A stretch of DNA of 45,709 bases from Microcaldota archaeon (GTDB lineage Archaea > Micrarchaeota > Micrarchaeia > Micrarchaeales > Micrarchaeaceae). The position numbers and the translations under genes are program-made. Under the pieces are notes generated by a model. That model was not told where the DNA came from. It worked only from the letters and a program-made list of their open reading frames with translations, and made no database searches. Every line of letters starts with the position of its first letter. Within the stretch, counting starts at the first letter, position 1. The stretch is taken from the NCBI GenBank assembly GCA_021806095.1, contig JAJZYD010000003.1, forward strand, positions 1 through 45,709, read 5' to 3'. Positions 1-9,644 of this stretch are shown piece by piece.

Positions 1-2
1 CA

Positions 3-287
3 AAAGAGTTTGGGGTAAAGATAACAAAAATATCTGAGAAAGATACATCAAAGACATGTGCACTGTGCGGTCAAGAGACAAACGGAAGAGTGCACAGAGG
101 ATTGTATAGATGTAAACTATACGACAAGCAGTTTAACGCAGATGCAAATGGTGCGTTGAACATAATGAAAAGGTATCTCCAAATTCCATTGCAGCAAGGC
201 AGTGGAATAGGAGTAGTGGGTGTCCTGGCACACCCTGCGGTATATCGTTGGAATGAGCACAGATGGTGCAATGATGCCAACGATTGA
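3..287 (+). CDS. tnpB: TnpB-type transposase/RNA-guided nuclease, C-terminal part only (5' end outside window)
   Basis: Open frame from base 3: KEFGVKITKISEKDTSKTCALCGQETNGRVHRGLYRCKLYDKQFNADANGALNIMKRY, the typical TnpB C-terminal zinc finger (CxxC...C) plus DANGALNI motif. The ORF track starts only at an internal Met (90). Confidence 0.85.
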   Translation, partial: KEFGVKITKISEKDTSKTCALCGQETNGRVHRGLYRCKLYDKQFNADANGALNIMKRYLQIPLQQGSGIGVVGVLAHPAVYRWNEHRWCNDAND

Positions 288-342
288 AACGAACCTTGAA
301 ACCGTGAGGAACCCCACAGAATTTATTCGTGGGAGGATGTCA
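200..342 (+). mobile_element. IS200/IS605-type right end with omegaRNA (reRNA)-like 3' segment
   Basis: Sequence after tnpB ends in CCCAC-a-GAATTTATTC-GTGGGAGGATGTCA, a hairpin followed by a GGGAGGATGTCA terminus. The same block recurs at 16133-16372. 5' limit approximate. Confidence 0.6.
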
Positions 343-629
343 GGGAATGATTAGCAGAAAACCAACGATTACAATTATGAATGAATCCAAAAGTTTTGTT
401 ATTTGTTTTTATAGAAAATTTTTATTTTTTATATATTAGAAACACAAACAAGATAAGATCTGAGTTTTGAAAAAATAATTTTAAAGATATTTATTACTCT
501 TATTTTTATTATTAAGATTCTGCTTCTAAAGTATAGATTTATATAATTTTATTGATAAATTTATTATTTAAACATATTTTCTGTTTATGCAATTTTATAA
601 TATAGTTATAATCATAATAATCTGATATC

Positions 630-2924
630 ATGCTTAAAAAATTGGAGCTTAAAAACTGGAAGACGCACAAACAGAGCGAATTCGAATTTCAAAAAGGAGT
701 GAATGTCATAATTGGAATAATGGGCGCCGGCAAGAGTTCAGTGCTTGATGCTATTTCATTTGCGCTCTTTGGCACATTCCCCCAATTGAGCAGCAAAAGA
801 ACCTCATTGCACGGCTTGATAACAAACAGACCAGAAAAGGCTGACGAAGCAGAAGTATCTCTCTCCTTTATTGTTGATAATGATGAATATAAAGTAACAA
901 GAAGGATAACAGAGAAGGGAAGCACAGCCAAATTAGAGAAAAATAGCATGCTTATGCAAACACAGGCCACGAAAGTTACTGATGAAATATCAGAATTATT
1001 AAAAATAGATTATGATACCTTCTCGCGCGTCATCTATTCAGAGCAAAACGGTCTTGATTATTTCTTAGACCTTACAAAAGGTGATAGAAAGCACGAAATT
1101 GACCATATGCTCGGCCTTGACTCGTTTGCCACTGCCGAAGAAAACTCAACAACGCTTATTAACACAATAAGAACTTCTATAAAATATATTGAGGACAGCA
1201 TATCAAAAATTGATGAAAAGGAATTAAATGAATCATTTGAAAAACTTAATGTAGAACAAAAGGGCACAAAAAAAGAGCTTGAATATGTCTTAAAAAAAGA
1301 AAAAGAAATTGCTGAAGAATTAAATATTAAAAAGAAGGAAATTGAAAAACTTAAAATAGCATTGAATGAAAAGCACAAACTCAATGATGAAATCTCAAAA
1401 CTGCAGGGAACTATCAATACATTAAGCAATGAAGTTAATCTACTAAAATCAAAAAATTTAAATAAAAATATTTTTTCAAAAGAATATACAAAAATAAAAG
1501 AGGATATTCTAAAAATAAAGTTACATGAATCTAAAATTAGAAAAGAAAAAGATGAAACCTCAAATAAAATAGGTGAACTTAATTCAAAAATATCTATAAA
1601 CAAGAAAAAACTTGAAGAAAAGAAAATGCTTGATGCAATGCTTAATAAATTTAATATCAATGACCTAGAAAAGAAACTTGAAAATGATAAAAATGATCTT
1701 AACAAATCATCAAGCCTCATTGATTCTTCGTTAATTAAAATAAAAGAACTTGAAGAATCAATAAAGGAACTTAAAGGTGCTGGAGGAAAATGCCCTGTAT
1801 GTGAAAGGCCGCTTGATGATGAACATAAATCAAAAATTCTTAATGAAAAGGAAAATATGAAAAAAGAACTTAATGAATATATTGAGAAAAATAAACAGAT
1901 TGTAAAAGAAAAAAACATAAACATTAAAAATCTTGATAAACATTTAAACGAATTAAATTATGCAAAAAAGAAATTATCTGAATATATTAATGTTGATAAA
2001 TTAATAATAGAAGATGAAGATGTACTTGACAAACTTAAACATTATAAAGAAACACTTGAAATTGATGATAAAAATATTAATTTAGAATTGGATAAACTCA
2101 ATGAAACAAAGCAAAATTTAGAATCAAAACTAAAAGATGCTGAAAGACTTGAACAATATGAAGAAGACTTAAACAAAAAGAAAATGATGATTGAAGAAAA
2201 TATTACAAAACTTAAAAGTATTGAAGTTGATGATAATAAAATTTATGCATTACAAAATTCAATAACAAAAGAATCGGAAATTGCAGCAGAAATACATACA
2301 AAAATAGAGAGTAATAAAAAATATCTCAAAAATATAGAACTTCAAATAGAAGAAAAGCAAAAACAGATACAGATACTAAATGAACAGAAAGCCTCTTTGA
2401 AGAAAAGGCAGGATATGATAGTCGGATTAAATAAATTTAAAACATCTCTTATTGATACTGAAGCTTTGCTTAGAGGAAAACTAGTTTCATCGATAAATGA
2501 GCTCATGTTGCAGTTATGGTCAAGAATTTATCCTTATCAAGATTATTCTGCACTAAGACTTACAGCAGAGAAAGATGATTATTTACTTGAAATAAATACC
2601 AGTATTAATAATGAATGGCTGCAAGTTGATGGAATTGCAAGTGGAGGAGAGCGCAGTATAGCATGCTTAATATTAAGGATTGCACTTGCAATGATTATAG
2701 TACCGAATCTTAGATGGATTATACTTGATGAACCAACACACAATATAGACAGCAATGGAATATCAAAGATTATAGATGTATTTGGAAATGAACTTCCTAA
2801 TATAGTTGAACAGGTGTTTATTATAACACATGATGATTTACTAAAACAGATAAATTTAGCCAAGATATATATGCTTGACAGAGATAAAAGCAAGTCAGCA
2901 CATACAAGCGTTATAACTTTATAA
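630..2924 (+). CDS. rad50: Rad50-like SMC-family DNA repair ATPase
   Basis: Walker A GIMGAGKSSVLDAISFALFG, long coiled coil with CPVC zinc hook, C-terminal SGGERSIACLILRIALAM signature and ILDEPTHNID Walker B. Confidence 0.9.
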   Translation: MLKKLELKNWKTHKQSEFEFQKGVNVIIGIMGAGKSSVLDAISFALFGTFPQLSSKRTSLHGLITNRPEKADEAEVSLSFIVDNDEYKVTRRITEKGSTAKLEKNSMLMQTQATKVTDEISELLKIDYDTFSRVIYSEQNGLDYFLDLTKGDRKHEIDHMLGLDSFATAEENSTTLINTIRTSIKYIEDSISKIDEKELNESFEKLNVEQKGTKKELEYVLKKEKEIAEELNIKKKEIEKLKIALNEKHKLNDEISKLQGTINTLSNEVNLLKSKNLNKNIFSKEYTKIKEDILKIKLHESKIRKEKDETSNKIGELNSKISINKKKLEEKKMLDAMLNKFNINDLEKKLENDKNDLNKSSSLIDSSLIKIKELEESIKELKGAGGKCPVCERPLDDEHKSKILNEKENMKKELNEYIEKNKQIVKEKNINIKNLDKHLNELNYAKKKLSEYINVDKLIIEDEDVLDKLKHYKETLEIDDKNINLELDKLNETKQNLESKLKDAERLEQYEEDLNKKKMMIEENITKLKSIEVDDNKIYALQNSITKESEIAAEIHTKIESNKKYLKNIELQIEEKQKQIQILNEQKASLKKRQDMIVGLNKFKTSLIDTEALLRGKLVSSINELMLQLWSRIYPYQDYSALRLTAEKDDYLLEINTSINNEWLQVDGIASGGERSIACLILRIALAMIIVPNLRWIILDEPTHNIDSNGISKIIDVFGNELPNIVEQVFIITHDDLLKQINLAKIYMLDRDKSKSAHTSVITL

Positions 2925-3061
2925 GTATTATTCATTAATTGACAAGGAAAAGCAATAGCGGAAGAAAGCAAAAATATATAATTGTATATGATATTAATTA
3001 TTATAGTATTTCTTTTTAATGCTTATTTTTAGATTGATGAAATATAGTGAAAGGTGAATTA

Positions 3062-3238
3062 ATGGAAGATATTGTTTATACAAAGTTTGAAAAAGCAAGA
3101 ATTATAGGTGCAAGAGCTTTGCAACTTGCTTATGGTGCGCCACCTCTTGTTAAAATTCCCAAAGGAATGATAAATCCTTTAGATCTTGCTGAAATTGAAT
3201 TTGAAAAGAGAGTAATACCAATAACTATTTTAAAATAA
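3062..3238 (+). CDS. rpoK: DNA-directed RNA polymerase subunit K (Rpb6-like)
   Basis: TKFEKARIIGARALQLAYGAPPLVKIPKGMINPLDLAEIEFEKRVIPITI matches the RpoK/Rpb6 core. ATG 3062 preceded by AAGGTGA. Confidence 0.9.
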   Translation: MEDIVYTKFEKARIIGARALQLAYGAPPLVKIPKGMINPLDLAEIEFEKRVIPITILK

Positions 3239-3325
3239 GTTTGGTATTTTGGGGAAAATTGATTTTATATAAGAGGCATTTTCTACAAAATCCCAAAAAG
3301 GTCTAAGGCTATATTTCTATCTGAT

Positions 3326-3377
3326 TTTAGGAACAGAACTGCGACTTTAGGAGTAGGGTGTGGACTATTTGAGCAGA
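3326..3377 (+). repeat. Iteron-like repeat cluster A (3 units, 20-bp spacing)
   Basis: TTTAGGAACAGA (3326), TTTAGGAGTAGG (3346), TATTTGAGCAGA (3366). Shares exact GACTTTAGGAG with 42041. Confidence 0.45.
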
Positions 3378-3615
3378 GCCCCTTAAAATGATAGATATAA
3401 ATATCAAATCATACATAATATATATTGTTACATTATTGAAGTAAATCAATGTATATGCAATAGTGTAGATGACATAAAATCAATAATTAGTGTATATGTA
3501 GTGTAATATTATGTAGAATTATGTAGAAATTACCTTAATAAGTATAATAGGTGATTAACAAATTATACATATAAATTATGTGAATATTGGGTATGATTAA
3601 AAAATATGATAGTAT

Positions 3616-3707
3616 AATAGTGGCACTGAAGCAATAGTTATATATATTTTAAATGAGAATAAATGATCGCGCAGCATTATGCGATGTTATAACTGTTGGC
3701 CACTATT
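3616..3707. other. Long inverted repeat / possible structured RNA upstream of tfe
   Basis: AATAGTGGC (3616-3624) pairs with GCCACTATT (3699-3707). Inner CAATAGTTATA pairs with TATAACTGTTG, one position compatible with G-U. Confidence 0.45.
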
Positions 3708-3768
3708 TGTTATTTATATTATATTTATGTTAATTATGTTATATTGTTAAAAGGTGTTTATCTTGGCA

Positions 3769-4587
3769 ATGAAAAAAATCAAAAAAAATAAAAAAACTAT
3801 AAAAAGAAAAACTTCTAAGAAATTTAATATTAAAAATAAATCACCGATGAAAGTAAATCCAAACAAAATAAAAAAGCATAAGAAATTATTGAAATTGCAC
3901 AGATCAAACAAAAAATTGAAATCAACAAAAAAATCAAAAATGGAGAAAAGAGATTTAAGCAAGTTAGATAGGGGTTATAGAGCACTTTATAAGAGAGTTA
4001 ATATTATTGAATCTATAAAAAAGGAAATAAAGCAAAATGCAAAATTAAAAAAACATCCACCTTTATCTTCATTTAGTGCTGCAGAAGTAAATAATGCAAT
4101 ATCAATGATAAAGAATAATAGCGACGCTACAGAATATTTGAAAAAAAATGTAAGTAATTTAACACTTGAAGTACTATCAATGTTATCAGAACCTATGATA
4201 GATGATAAAATTGCAGAATCTTTAAATATTAAAATAAATGCAGTGAGAAGAATATTAAACATTCTACAGAATTATGGAATAACCAATTATTATATAGCAA
4301 AGAATGCTAATGGTTGGCTTTCATTTGCATGGTATATAAATGCAGATAAAGTGCCTGGATTTATAGAGAGTATAACTACACACGAAAATAAAAAAGTAGA
4401 AATTGATGAAAGCTGTAATGATTACTTCATATGCTCAGATTGCTATAAAAATACAAGAATGATATATCCTTTTGATGTAGCTTATGAAAATGCATTTAAA
4501 TGCAATATATGTAACAGCAAACTAACACAGATAGACAGGTCAGAAGTTGAAAATATGATGAATAGTGAAATAGAAAGCAAGGCTTAA
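3769..4587 (+). CDS. tfe: Transcription factor E (TFE-alpha) with lysine-rich N-terminal extension
   Basis: Winged-helix region followed by zinc ribbon YFICSDCYKNTRMIYPFDVAYENAFKCNICNSKLTQID. ATG 3769 chosen inside ORF 3754-4587. Confidence 0.8.
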   Translation: MKKIKKNKKTIKRKTSKKFNIKNKSPMKVNPNKIKKHKKLLKLHRSNKKLKSTKKSKMEKRDLSKLDRGYRALYKRVNIIESIKKEIKQNAKLKKHPPLSSFSAAEVNNAISMIKNNSDATEYLKKNVSNLTLEVLSMLSEPMIDDKIAESLNIKINAVRRILNILQNYGITNYYIAKNANGWLSFAWYINADKVPGFIESITTHENKKVEIDESCNDYFICSDCYKNTRMIYPFDVAYENAFKCNICNSKLTQIDRSEVENMMNSEIESKA

Positions 4588-4721
4588 CTTATATTTTTCT
4601 ATTTTTATTTTAAGTATCCCTATCATATTTTTATATTTTAGCTTTATATATTAGATTAAATATTAGAAATAGTATCTTTAAATAACTATATTTAATAAAT
4701 TTTAAAATAATAAAAATACAC

Positions 4722-4796
4722 AGCGAGGTAGGGTAGTCTGGAGTGCCCGCTGGGCTCATAACCCGGAGACCGATGGTTCAAATCCATCCCTCGCTA
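4722..4796 (+). tRNA. tRNA-Met (CAT), initiator type
   Basis: Cloverleaf: acceptor AGCGAGG/CCTCGCT (A1:U72), anticodon stem with three G:C pairs (TGGG-CTCATAA-CCCG), T-arm GATGGTTCAAATCCATC. CCA not encoded. Confidence 0.93.
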
Positions 4797-4942
4797 CTTC
4801 TTTTCTAAATCTTTTATTTAAACTTATGTACATTTTAGATTTATCTACTGACTAAAGTTAGAGCTCTCTAATATAAATATTATAAAAATAGAAAAAAGAA
4901 ACAATAAATATATGATAAAATATAATGATAGATTAGAAGAAA

Positions 4943-6865
4943 TTATATGTTAGCATATATATACTTTAAGCCAATATCTTCTATAATATCAACCACATCG
5001 ACAGCTTTATCCGTCGCAGATTCAAACCATTCATAAATTTCCTTGTATTCAATCATTGATTTTGCATCCATTTTTGACGCATGCTCAAGCGATATGCGCA
5101 ATAGGATGTCTGCTTCATTCTCAAATTCGGATACCTCTATGTGTACACTTTCTATATTCTTTATATTATTCTGCATTTCTATTCTATTGAGCACATTGAG
5201 CCCTTTATCGATCTGATTAACGCACTGTTCAATTAAAGTAGAAAACTCTTTCATATATTTATCAGGTTTCTTAATATTATAAATTAGAATACGTGATACA
5301 ATCAGTTCCTCAATATCAACAATATCATCCAATCTTTTTGCAAGGTGCGATATATCCCCATATATGGTTGGATTTATGTTTGTAGAAGTTATACTATCAA
5401 AAATTTTTCTAACAATAAGATCTGCTTTATGTTCTTCACTTTTGACATTTTCAAATAATATTTTATAATTTATATTGTCTTCTGAAAATGAATCTTTAAT
5501 AATTTTTGTTGTATTTTTAGCATGCTCTAATAATGCCCTTAAATCTTTTGAAAGTGTATCATTGATAAGATGCAATTCAAACTCTCTTGACGTTGCTTCT
5601 AATGACTTTTGCTTTGTTTCAGGAAGTAGAATTAATGATTCTATTGCACCGAATAATGCAACAGCACCCAGAATTGCTAGAAGAGAAAAGCTACCCACTT
5701 CTTCTAAAAGGAATGGAAAAATAAGCACAGATATTGCTGCACCAAACTTGCCAATAGTTGCAGCAATTCCATGACCTCTTGATCTAAATTCTGTTGGATA
5801 TAATTCAACAGGATATACATATGTTGTTGTATTTGGACCATAATTTGTAAAGAAAAATGACAACCCATATATTGCAAAGAACAGCATTGGAAGCACACTC
5901 AACATTGCACTTCCAAAAACCGCAATAATCAGAAAGCATAGAGCTACCGCTAGGAATCCTATAACCTGCATTGATTTTCTACCCTGCTTATCTATAAGTG
6001 CAACTGCAACCCAATAACCAGGAACGGCAAATAAAAGCAAAAGAATTGCCGTTGTTTCTATAGATGATAATACACCAGAAACACCTAAAATAGTTGTAAG
6101 ATAAGGCGTGAATATACCTGTACCATAATATGTCACATCAATAAGGAACCAAGATAGAGTTGTACCTAATAAAATATTTTTTCTCTTAGTCGCAACTTTC
6201 ATAAATTTTTCGTGCTTTTTGTCATTATTTACATTACTCTTAAGCATTTCTTTGTACCAAGGCGTTTCATCAAGCTTTTTTCTGAATGGTATGGTAAGAA
6301 GAGCGGGAATTGCACCGAACGCAAGCAAAATCCTCCAAGCTAATGCATATGGTATCCCTCCATAAATAAGCGCAACTGCCAATATAATTCCAACTATTAT
6401 TCCAAAGCCCTGCATTGCAAATGTTGATGCAATTAACGCACCTCTATTTGACTTGTTTGAATATTCTGCAACTATCGTTGAACTAAGAGGGTAATCACCA
6501 CCTATTGCTATACCTAACACAAAACGCCATATAATTAAATCAATAATTCCAAATGCTAGTGAAGAGCCTATCGCAGCAATTGCAAGCAATGATACAGTAA
6601 TCCAATATACTCTCTTGCGCCCAAATTTGTCACCAAAGTAGCCAAATAAAGAGGGCCCGAGCACGGCCCCAAATAGGGCTGCACTTGCAAGCATTCCAAG
6701 TGAAAATATGTTTGTAGAAAATACGTTTTTTATTAAAATTAGAATAACACCGATTATAAAAAGATCATAAGCATCAGTAAAGAAACTTATTCCTGAGATA
6801 AGCATTATCTTTATATGGTGCTTGCTTATCTTTGCATCCTCTATTCTTGCAATATTATCATTCAA
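4943..6865 (-). CDS. MFS transporter (phosphate/organic-cation-type) fused to C-terminal PhoU-like/DUF47-like domain
   Basis: N-terminal 12-TM MFS with GYFGDKFGRKRVY, GGDYPLSSTIVAEYSNKSNRG and PVELYPTEFRSRGHG. Residues ~430-640 are all-helical with EEHKADLIVRKIFDSI...LAKRLDDIVDIEE...EFENEADILLR...YEWFESATDKAVDVVDIIEDI. Confidence 0.8.
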   Translation of the reverse strand: MNDNIARIEDAKISKHHIKIMLISGISFFTDAYDLFIIGVILILIKNVFSTNIFSLGMLASAALFGAVLGPSLFGYFGDKFGRKRVYWITVSLLAIAAIGSSLAFGIIDLIIWRFVLGIAIGGDYPLSSTIVAEYSNKSNRGALIASTFAMQGFGIIVGIILAVALIYGGIPYALAWRILLAFGAIPALLTIPFRKKLDETPWYKEMLKSNVNNDKKHEKFMKVATKRKNILLGTTLSWFLIDVTYYGTGIFTPYLTTILGVSGVLSSIETTAILLLLFAVPGYWVAVALIDKQGRKSMQVIGFLAVALCFLIIAVFGSAMLSVLPMLFFAIYGLSFFFTNYGPNTTTYVYPVELYPTEFRSRGHGIAATIGKFGAAISVLIFPFLLEEVGSFSLLAILGAVALFGAIESLILLPETKQKSLEATSREFELHLINDTLSKDLRALLEHAKNTTKIIKDSFSEDNINYKILFENVKSEEHKADLIVRKIFDSITSTNINPTIYGDISHLAKRLDDIVDIEELIVSRILIYNIKKPDKYMKEFSTLIEQCVNQIDKGLNVLNRIEMQNNIKNIESVHIEVSEFENEADILLRISLEHASKMDAKSMIEYKEIYEWFESATDKAVDVVDIIEDIGLKYIYANI

Positions 6866-7076
6866 AAAATCAACTTCTACCTAATATTTAAATAATAACA
6901 TATGACATTTAATTTCGCAAAGTCAAAATAAATTAAATAAAAGATTATAAAAATATAGTTATTTATAGATTATAAAAGAAGGTTGCAAAATCGCAGATTT
7001 TCTTAAATAAATTGTTAAAATTAAACTCCTTTAAATATCTGAAATTTCACTATATTAATTGTTATAGATGTATATG

Positions 7077-7138
7077 CCGGCTAGAAAACAAATAAACATT
7101 TTTTATGTTTATATCCCACCCACCAATTTTCTAGCTGG
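7077..7138. other. Nested inverted repeat / hairpin
   Basis: CCGGCTAGAAAA (7077-7088) vs TTTTCTAGCTGG (7127-7138), one G-U-compatible position, enclosing perfect ATAAACAT-TTTTT-ATGTTTAT (7092-7112). Confidence 0.45.
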
Positions 7139-7377
7139 TTGAGCATCTAATAAATACTAAAATATTAATTTGGTTGTTAATATGGTTATTAGAACAGATA
7201 ATAAAATAAGTGAAATAAGTGAATTATTAAGAAAAGGCACACAGAAATGAGAAAATAACCCTTCTTAGCTTTATTACAAATAATTTAAGTAAATTACTTT
7301 TTTTAAAGAATATATGTCAGATGTCGTTAACCTATAAAAATATTTATTTGTTGGCAGCTTAATATTAATAGGACAAA

Positions 7378-7824
7378 ATGCTCAAGATTATAAATAAAAA
7401 AGGAATAATTAGAGACATGCTAATGAATGATGCCTCATTTAGTAATAACTCGTATATAAATAAAGAAATAGATGAAAAAGAAAGAGTTTTGCTGCTAAGA
7501 AAAACAGGCTCAGAAATAACACTTTCTGGCTTTTATGTTGCTGGCGCTGCTGAGGTTATAAATGTTTTTTGGTCTATTCAATCAACTGCACTTACTACAA
7601 ATATTATAAATATCTCAAAAAGTGTAGGTATTATATTGATGATGGCTGGTGCGACAATAAGCAGCTATGCTGAGCATATAGATGCACAGTCAAATCCAGA
7701 AAATACCAATTTTATTTTACATTTAATATTACGTGGCGTAAAAAATAATATTTTGTATATTTATAATGACTTCAAAAAAATGTCAATTAATGTAAAAAAT
7801 TGCTATGATTATTTGAGAAAATAA
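7378..7824 (+). CDS. Hypothetical protein with hydrophobic segments
   Basis: 148-aa ORF with LSGFYVAGAAEVINVFW and VGIILMMAGATISSYA hydrophobic stretches. Confidence 0.5.
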   Translation: MLKIINKKGIIRDMLMNDASFSNNSYINKEIDEKERVLLLRKTGSEITLSGFYVAGAAEVINVFWSIQSTALTTNIINISKSVGIILMMAGATISSYAEHIDAQSNPENTNFILHLILRGVKNNILYIYNDFKKMSINVKNCYDYLRK

Positions 7825-7994
7825 TAAAGTGTGATAAACAATTTAATTTATAATTAATTTAATGCTATGTTCTTTTCCTAAAAAAAGGCATTGTAGTTTT
7901 ATTCAATAATTTATAATTTTATATTTGAATTACAATACCTTAAAAAAATAAAACTATATAAATTTATATGCATATATTTAGATAAGATGATTCT

Positions 7995-8330
7995 ATGAAA
8001 GAAGAAGAAATTGAAAAGCTTACTGCAGATTATCAATCGCTTGTTGAACAATTACAGACACTTTCTGCACAAAAAGAACACTTTTCTATGCAGAAGGAAG
8101 AGCAGAATGAAGCACTTAAGGAGCTTGAACTTGCTAAAGGTAAAATATATATGGCACTTGGTGGTGTACTCATAGAAGCAAGCAAAGATGAAGCAATAAA
8201 AAAGCTTAAAGAAAAGCAGGATTCTGTTGAGATGAGGCTTTCATTAATAAGCAGGCAGCATGAAGAGCTTTCAAAAAAGGAAAAGGAAATGAGGGAGAAA
8301 ATTAATGAGGCAATTCATGAAAAGGTATAA
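7995..8330 (+). CDS. pfdB: Prefoldin subunit beta
   Basis: 111-aa coiled coil-hairpin-coiled coil with LAKGKIYMALGGVLIEASKDEAIKKLKEKQDSVEMRLSLISRQ. Confidence 0.85.
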   Translation: MKEEEIEKLTADYQSLVEQLQTLSAQKEHFSMQKEEQNEALKELELAKGKIYMALGGVLIEASKDEAIKKLKEKQDSVEMRLSLISRQHEELSKKEKEMREKINEAIHEKV

Positions 8331-8356
8331 CAAACAGTAGATAATAAAGTGTATTA

Positions 8357-9346
8357 ATGGAAATAATTAGTTTTGATGCGCTTGAATTTATAGTTAAAGA
8401 AGCAGAAAGAAAAGGTAAAAAAGTGCTCATAACCTTTCATTCAATAGGTGACTCTGATTCTGTAGCAAGCGCACTTGCATTAAAGAACTTGTTTAATAAT
8501 ACAGTAGTTGCAACACCAGATGCTATAACAGCAAATGCAATAAGAATGCTTAAAGCTGTTGATATTGATTACAATATAATAACAAATAAATTTGAAGATG
8601 CTGACATAATATTTCTTGTTGATGTAAATAATTTTGAGGATTGTGGAAATTTTAGATATAATTTAGAAAATTTTAAGAAAGATATTGTTATAATAGATCA
8701 TCATGCACTCCATCAGATAAATAATGCAAATGTTTCTGTATTTAATGATGAAAAATTTAATTCAACTTCAAGTATAATATATGAATTAATAAAAAGACTT
8801 AAATTTCCATTGAATAAAAGCCTTGGATATATACTGCTTTATGGTATAGTTTCTGATTCTGCAGACCTTAAAAATACATTCCCAGATACATTTATACAGA
8901 TTGGTGAACTTTTGAAATTTGCTAGTGTTAATTACAATGAATTATTGTCAAAGATAGAACCGGCAATAGAGCCAAAATCTAGGGAAGCAACACTTGAAGA
9001 TATTTGCACTGCTGAAAAAATAATAATTAATGATCTTTTATTTATTTATGGAAAGGCACATTCACATGCAAATGTTTCTGCTGATGTTGCATTGAAAAGC
9101 GGTGCTGATTTGGTATTATTTTATTCATTAAACACTGCCGGAATCTCTTTTTCGGCAAGGTTGGTTGGGACGTTTGATAAAAAGTATGGAATACATTTAG
9201 GAAAAATAATGAAAGAACTTGCACCAATAATAGATGGAAGCGGTGGAGGCCACCCATGTGCTGCAGGAGCTTATGGTCCGTTAGTAAACGCTGAAATTGC
9301 ATTTAAAGAAGCATTTATTAAGAAGATTAAAGATATGGTTATATAA
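8357..9346 (+). CDS. DHH-family phosphoesterase (RecJ/NrnA-like)
   Basis: ITFHSIGDSDSVASALALK, IIDHHALHQ (DHH motif), C-terminal GSGGGHPCAAGA (DHHA1). Confidence 0.88.
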   Translation: MEIISFDALEFIVKEAERKGKKVLITFHSIGDSDSVASALALKNLFNNTVVATPDAITANAIRMLKAVDIDYNIITNKFEDADIIFLVDVNNFEDCGNFRYNLENFKKDIVIIDHHALHQINNANVSVFNDEKFNSTSSIIYELIKRLKFPLNKSLGYILLYGIVSDSADLKNTFPDTFIQIGELLKFASVNYNELLSKIEPAIEPKSREATLEDICTAEKIIINDLLFIYGKAHSHANVSADVALKSGADLVLFYSLNTAGISFSARLVGTFDKKYGIHLGKIMKELAPIIDGSGGGHPCAAGAYGPLVNAEIAFKEAFIKKIKDMVI

Positions 9347-9435
9347 TAATTCTTTCATTTTTATGAATTTTAGAATAGAGGAACTTTTCAATAAAATATA
9401 AATATCTAAACAATAGAAAAATATTAAGTGATTTG

Positions 9436-9564
9436 ATGTGCATGCTGTTCAGAGATATACAAGATAAACAAGACAACACACCCAAAAATAAAAACATTGG
9501 AAGTATTGTAGAATATTTAAATTCATACAGTCTTAAAATTTTGAGAGATAATACACCACTTTAA
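9436..9564 (+). CDS. Possible small protein (42 aa)
   Basis: ATG..TAA: MCMLFRDIQDKQDNTPKNKNIGSIVEYLNSYSLKILRDNTPL. Not in the ORF track; too short to be sure. Confidence 0.2.
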   Translation: MCMLFRDIQDKQDNTPKNKNIGSIVEYLNSYSLKILRDNTPL

Positions 9565-9644
9565 AATTAGGTGATATTTTCTTTTTTTATTTTTTATTTA
9601 TTTCTAATTTTGTAAATAGAAGAATTTTCAAAATTAATATTATA

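Noticed and set aside
71-317. Minus-strand ORFs over the TnpB 3' end (71-280, 117-317)
   Set aside because: Antisense of tnpB zinc-finger and right-end region; no recognisable family.
1058-1924. 288-aa minus-strand ORF inside rad50
   Set aside because: Ser/Phe/Ile-rich mirror of the Lys/Glu coiled coil on the other strand; rad50 frame has clear motifs.
3401-3600. Possible tandem or CRISPR-like repeats (tgtatatg, tatgtagaa)
   Set aside because: Short, irregular AT-rich similarities without constant repeat/spacer structure; no CRISPR array.
7183-7251. 22-aa ORF MVIRTDNKISEISELLRKGTQK
   Set aside because: Looks coding-like, but too short and no support; could be a gene fragment.
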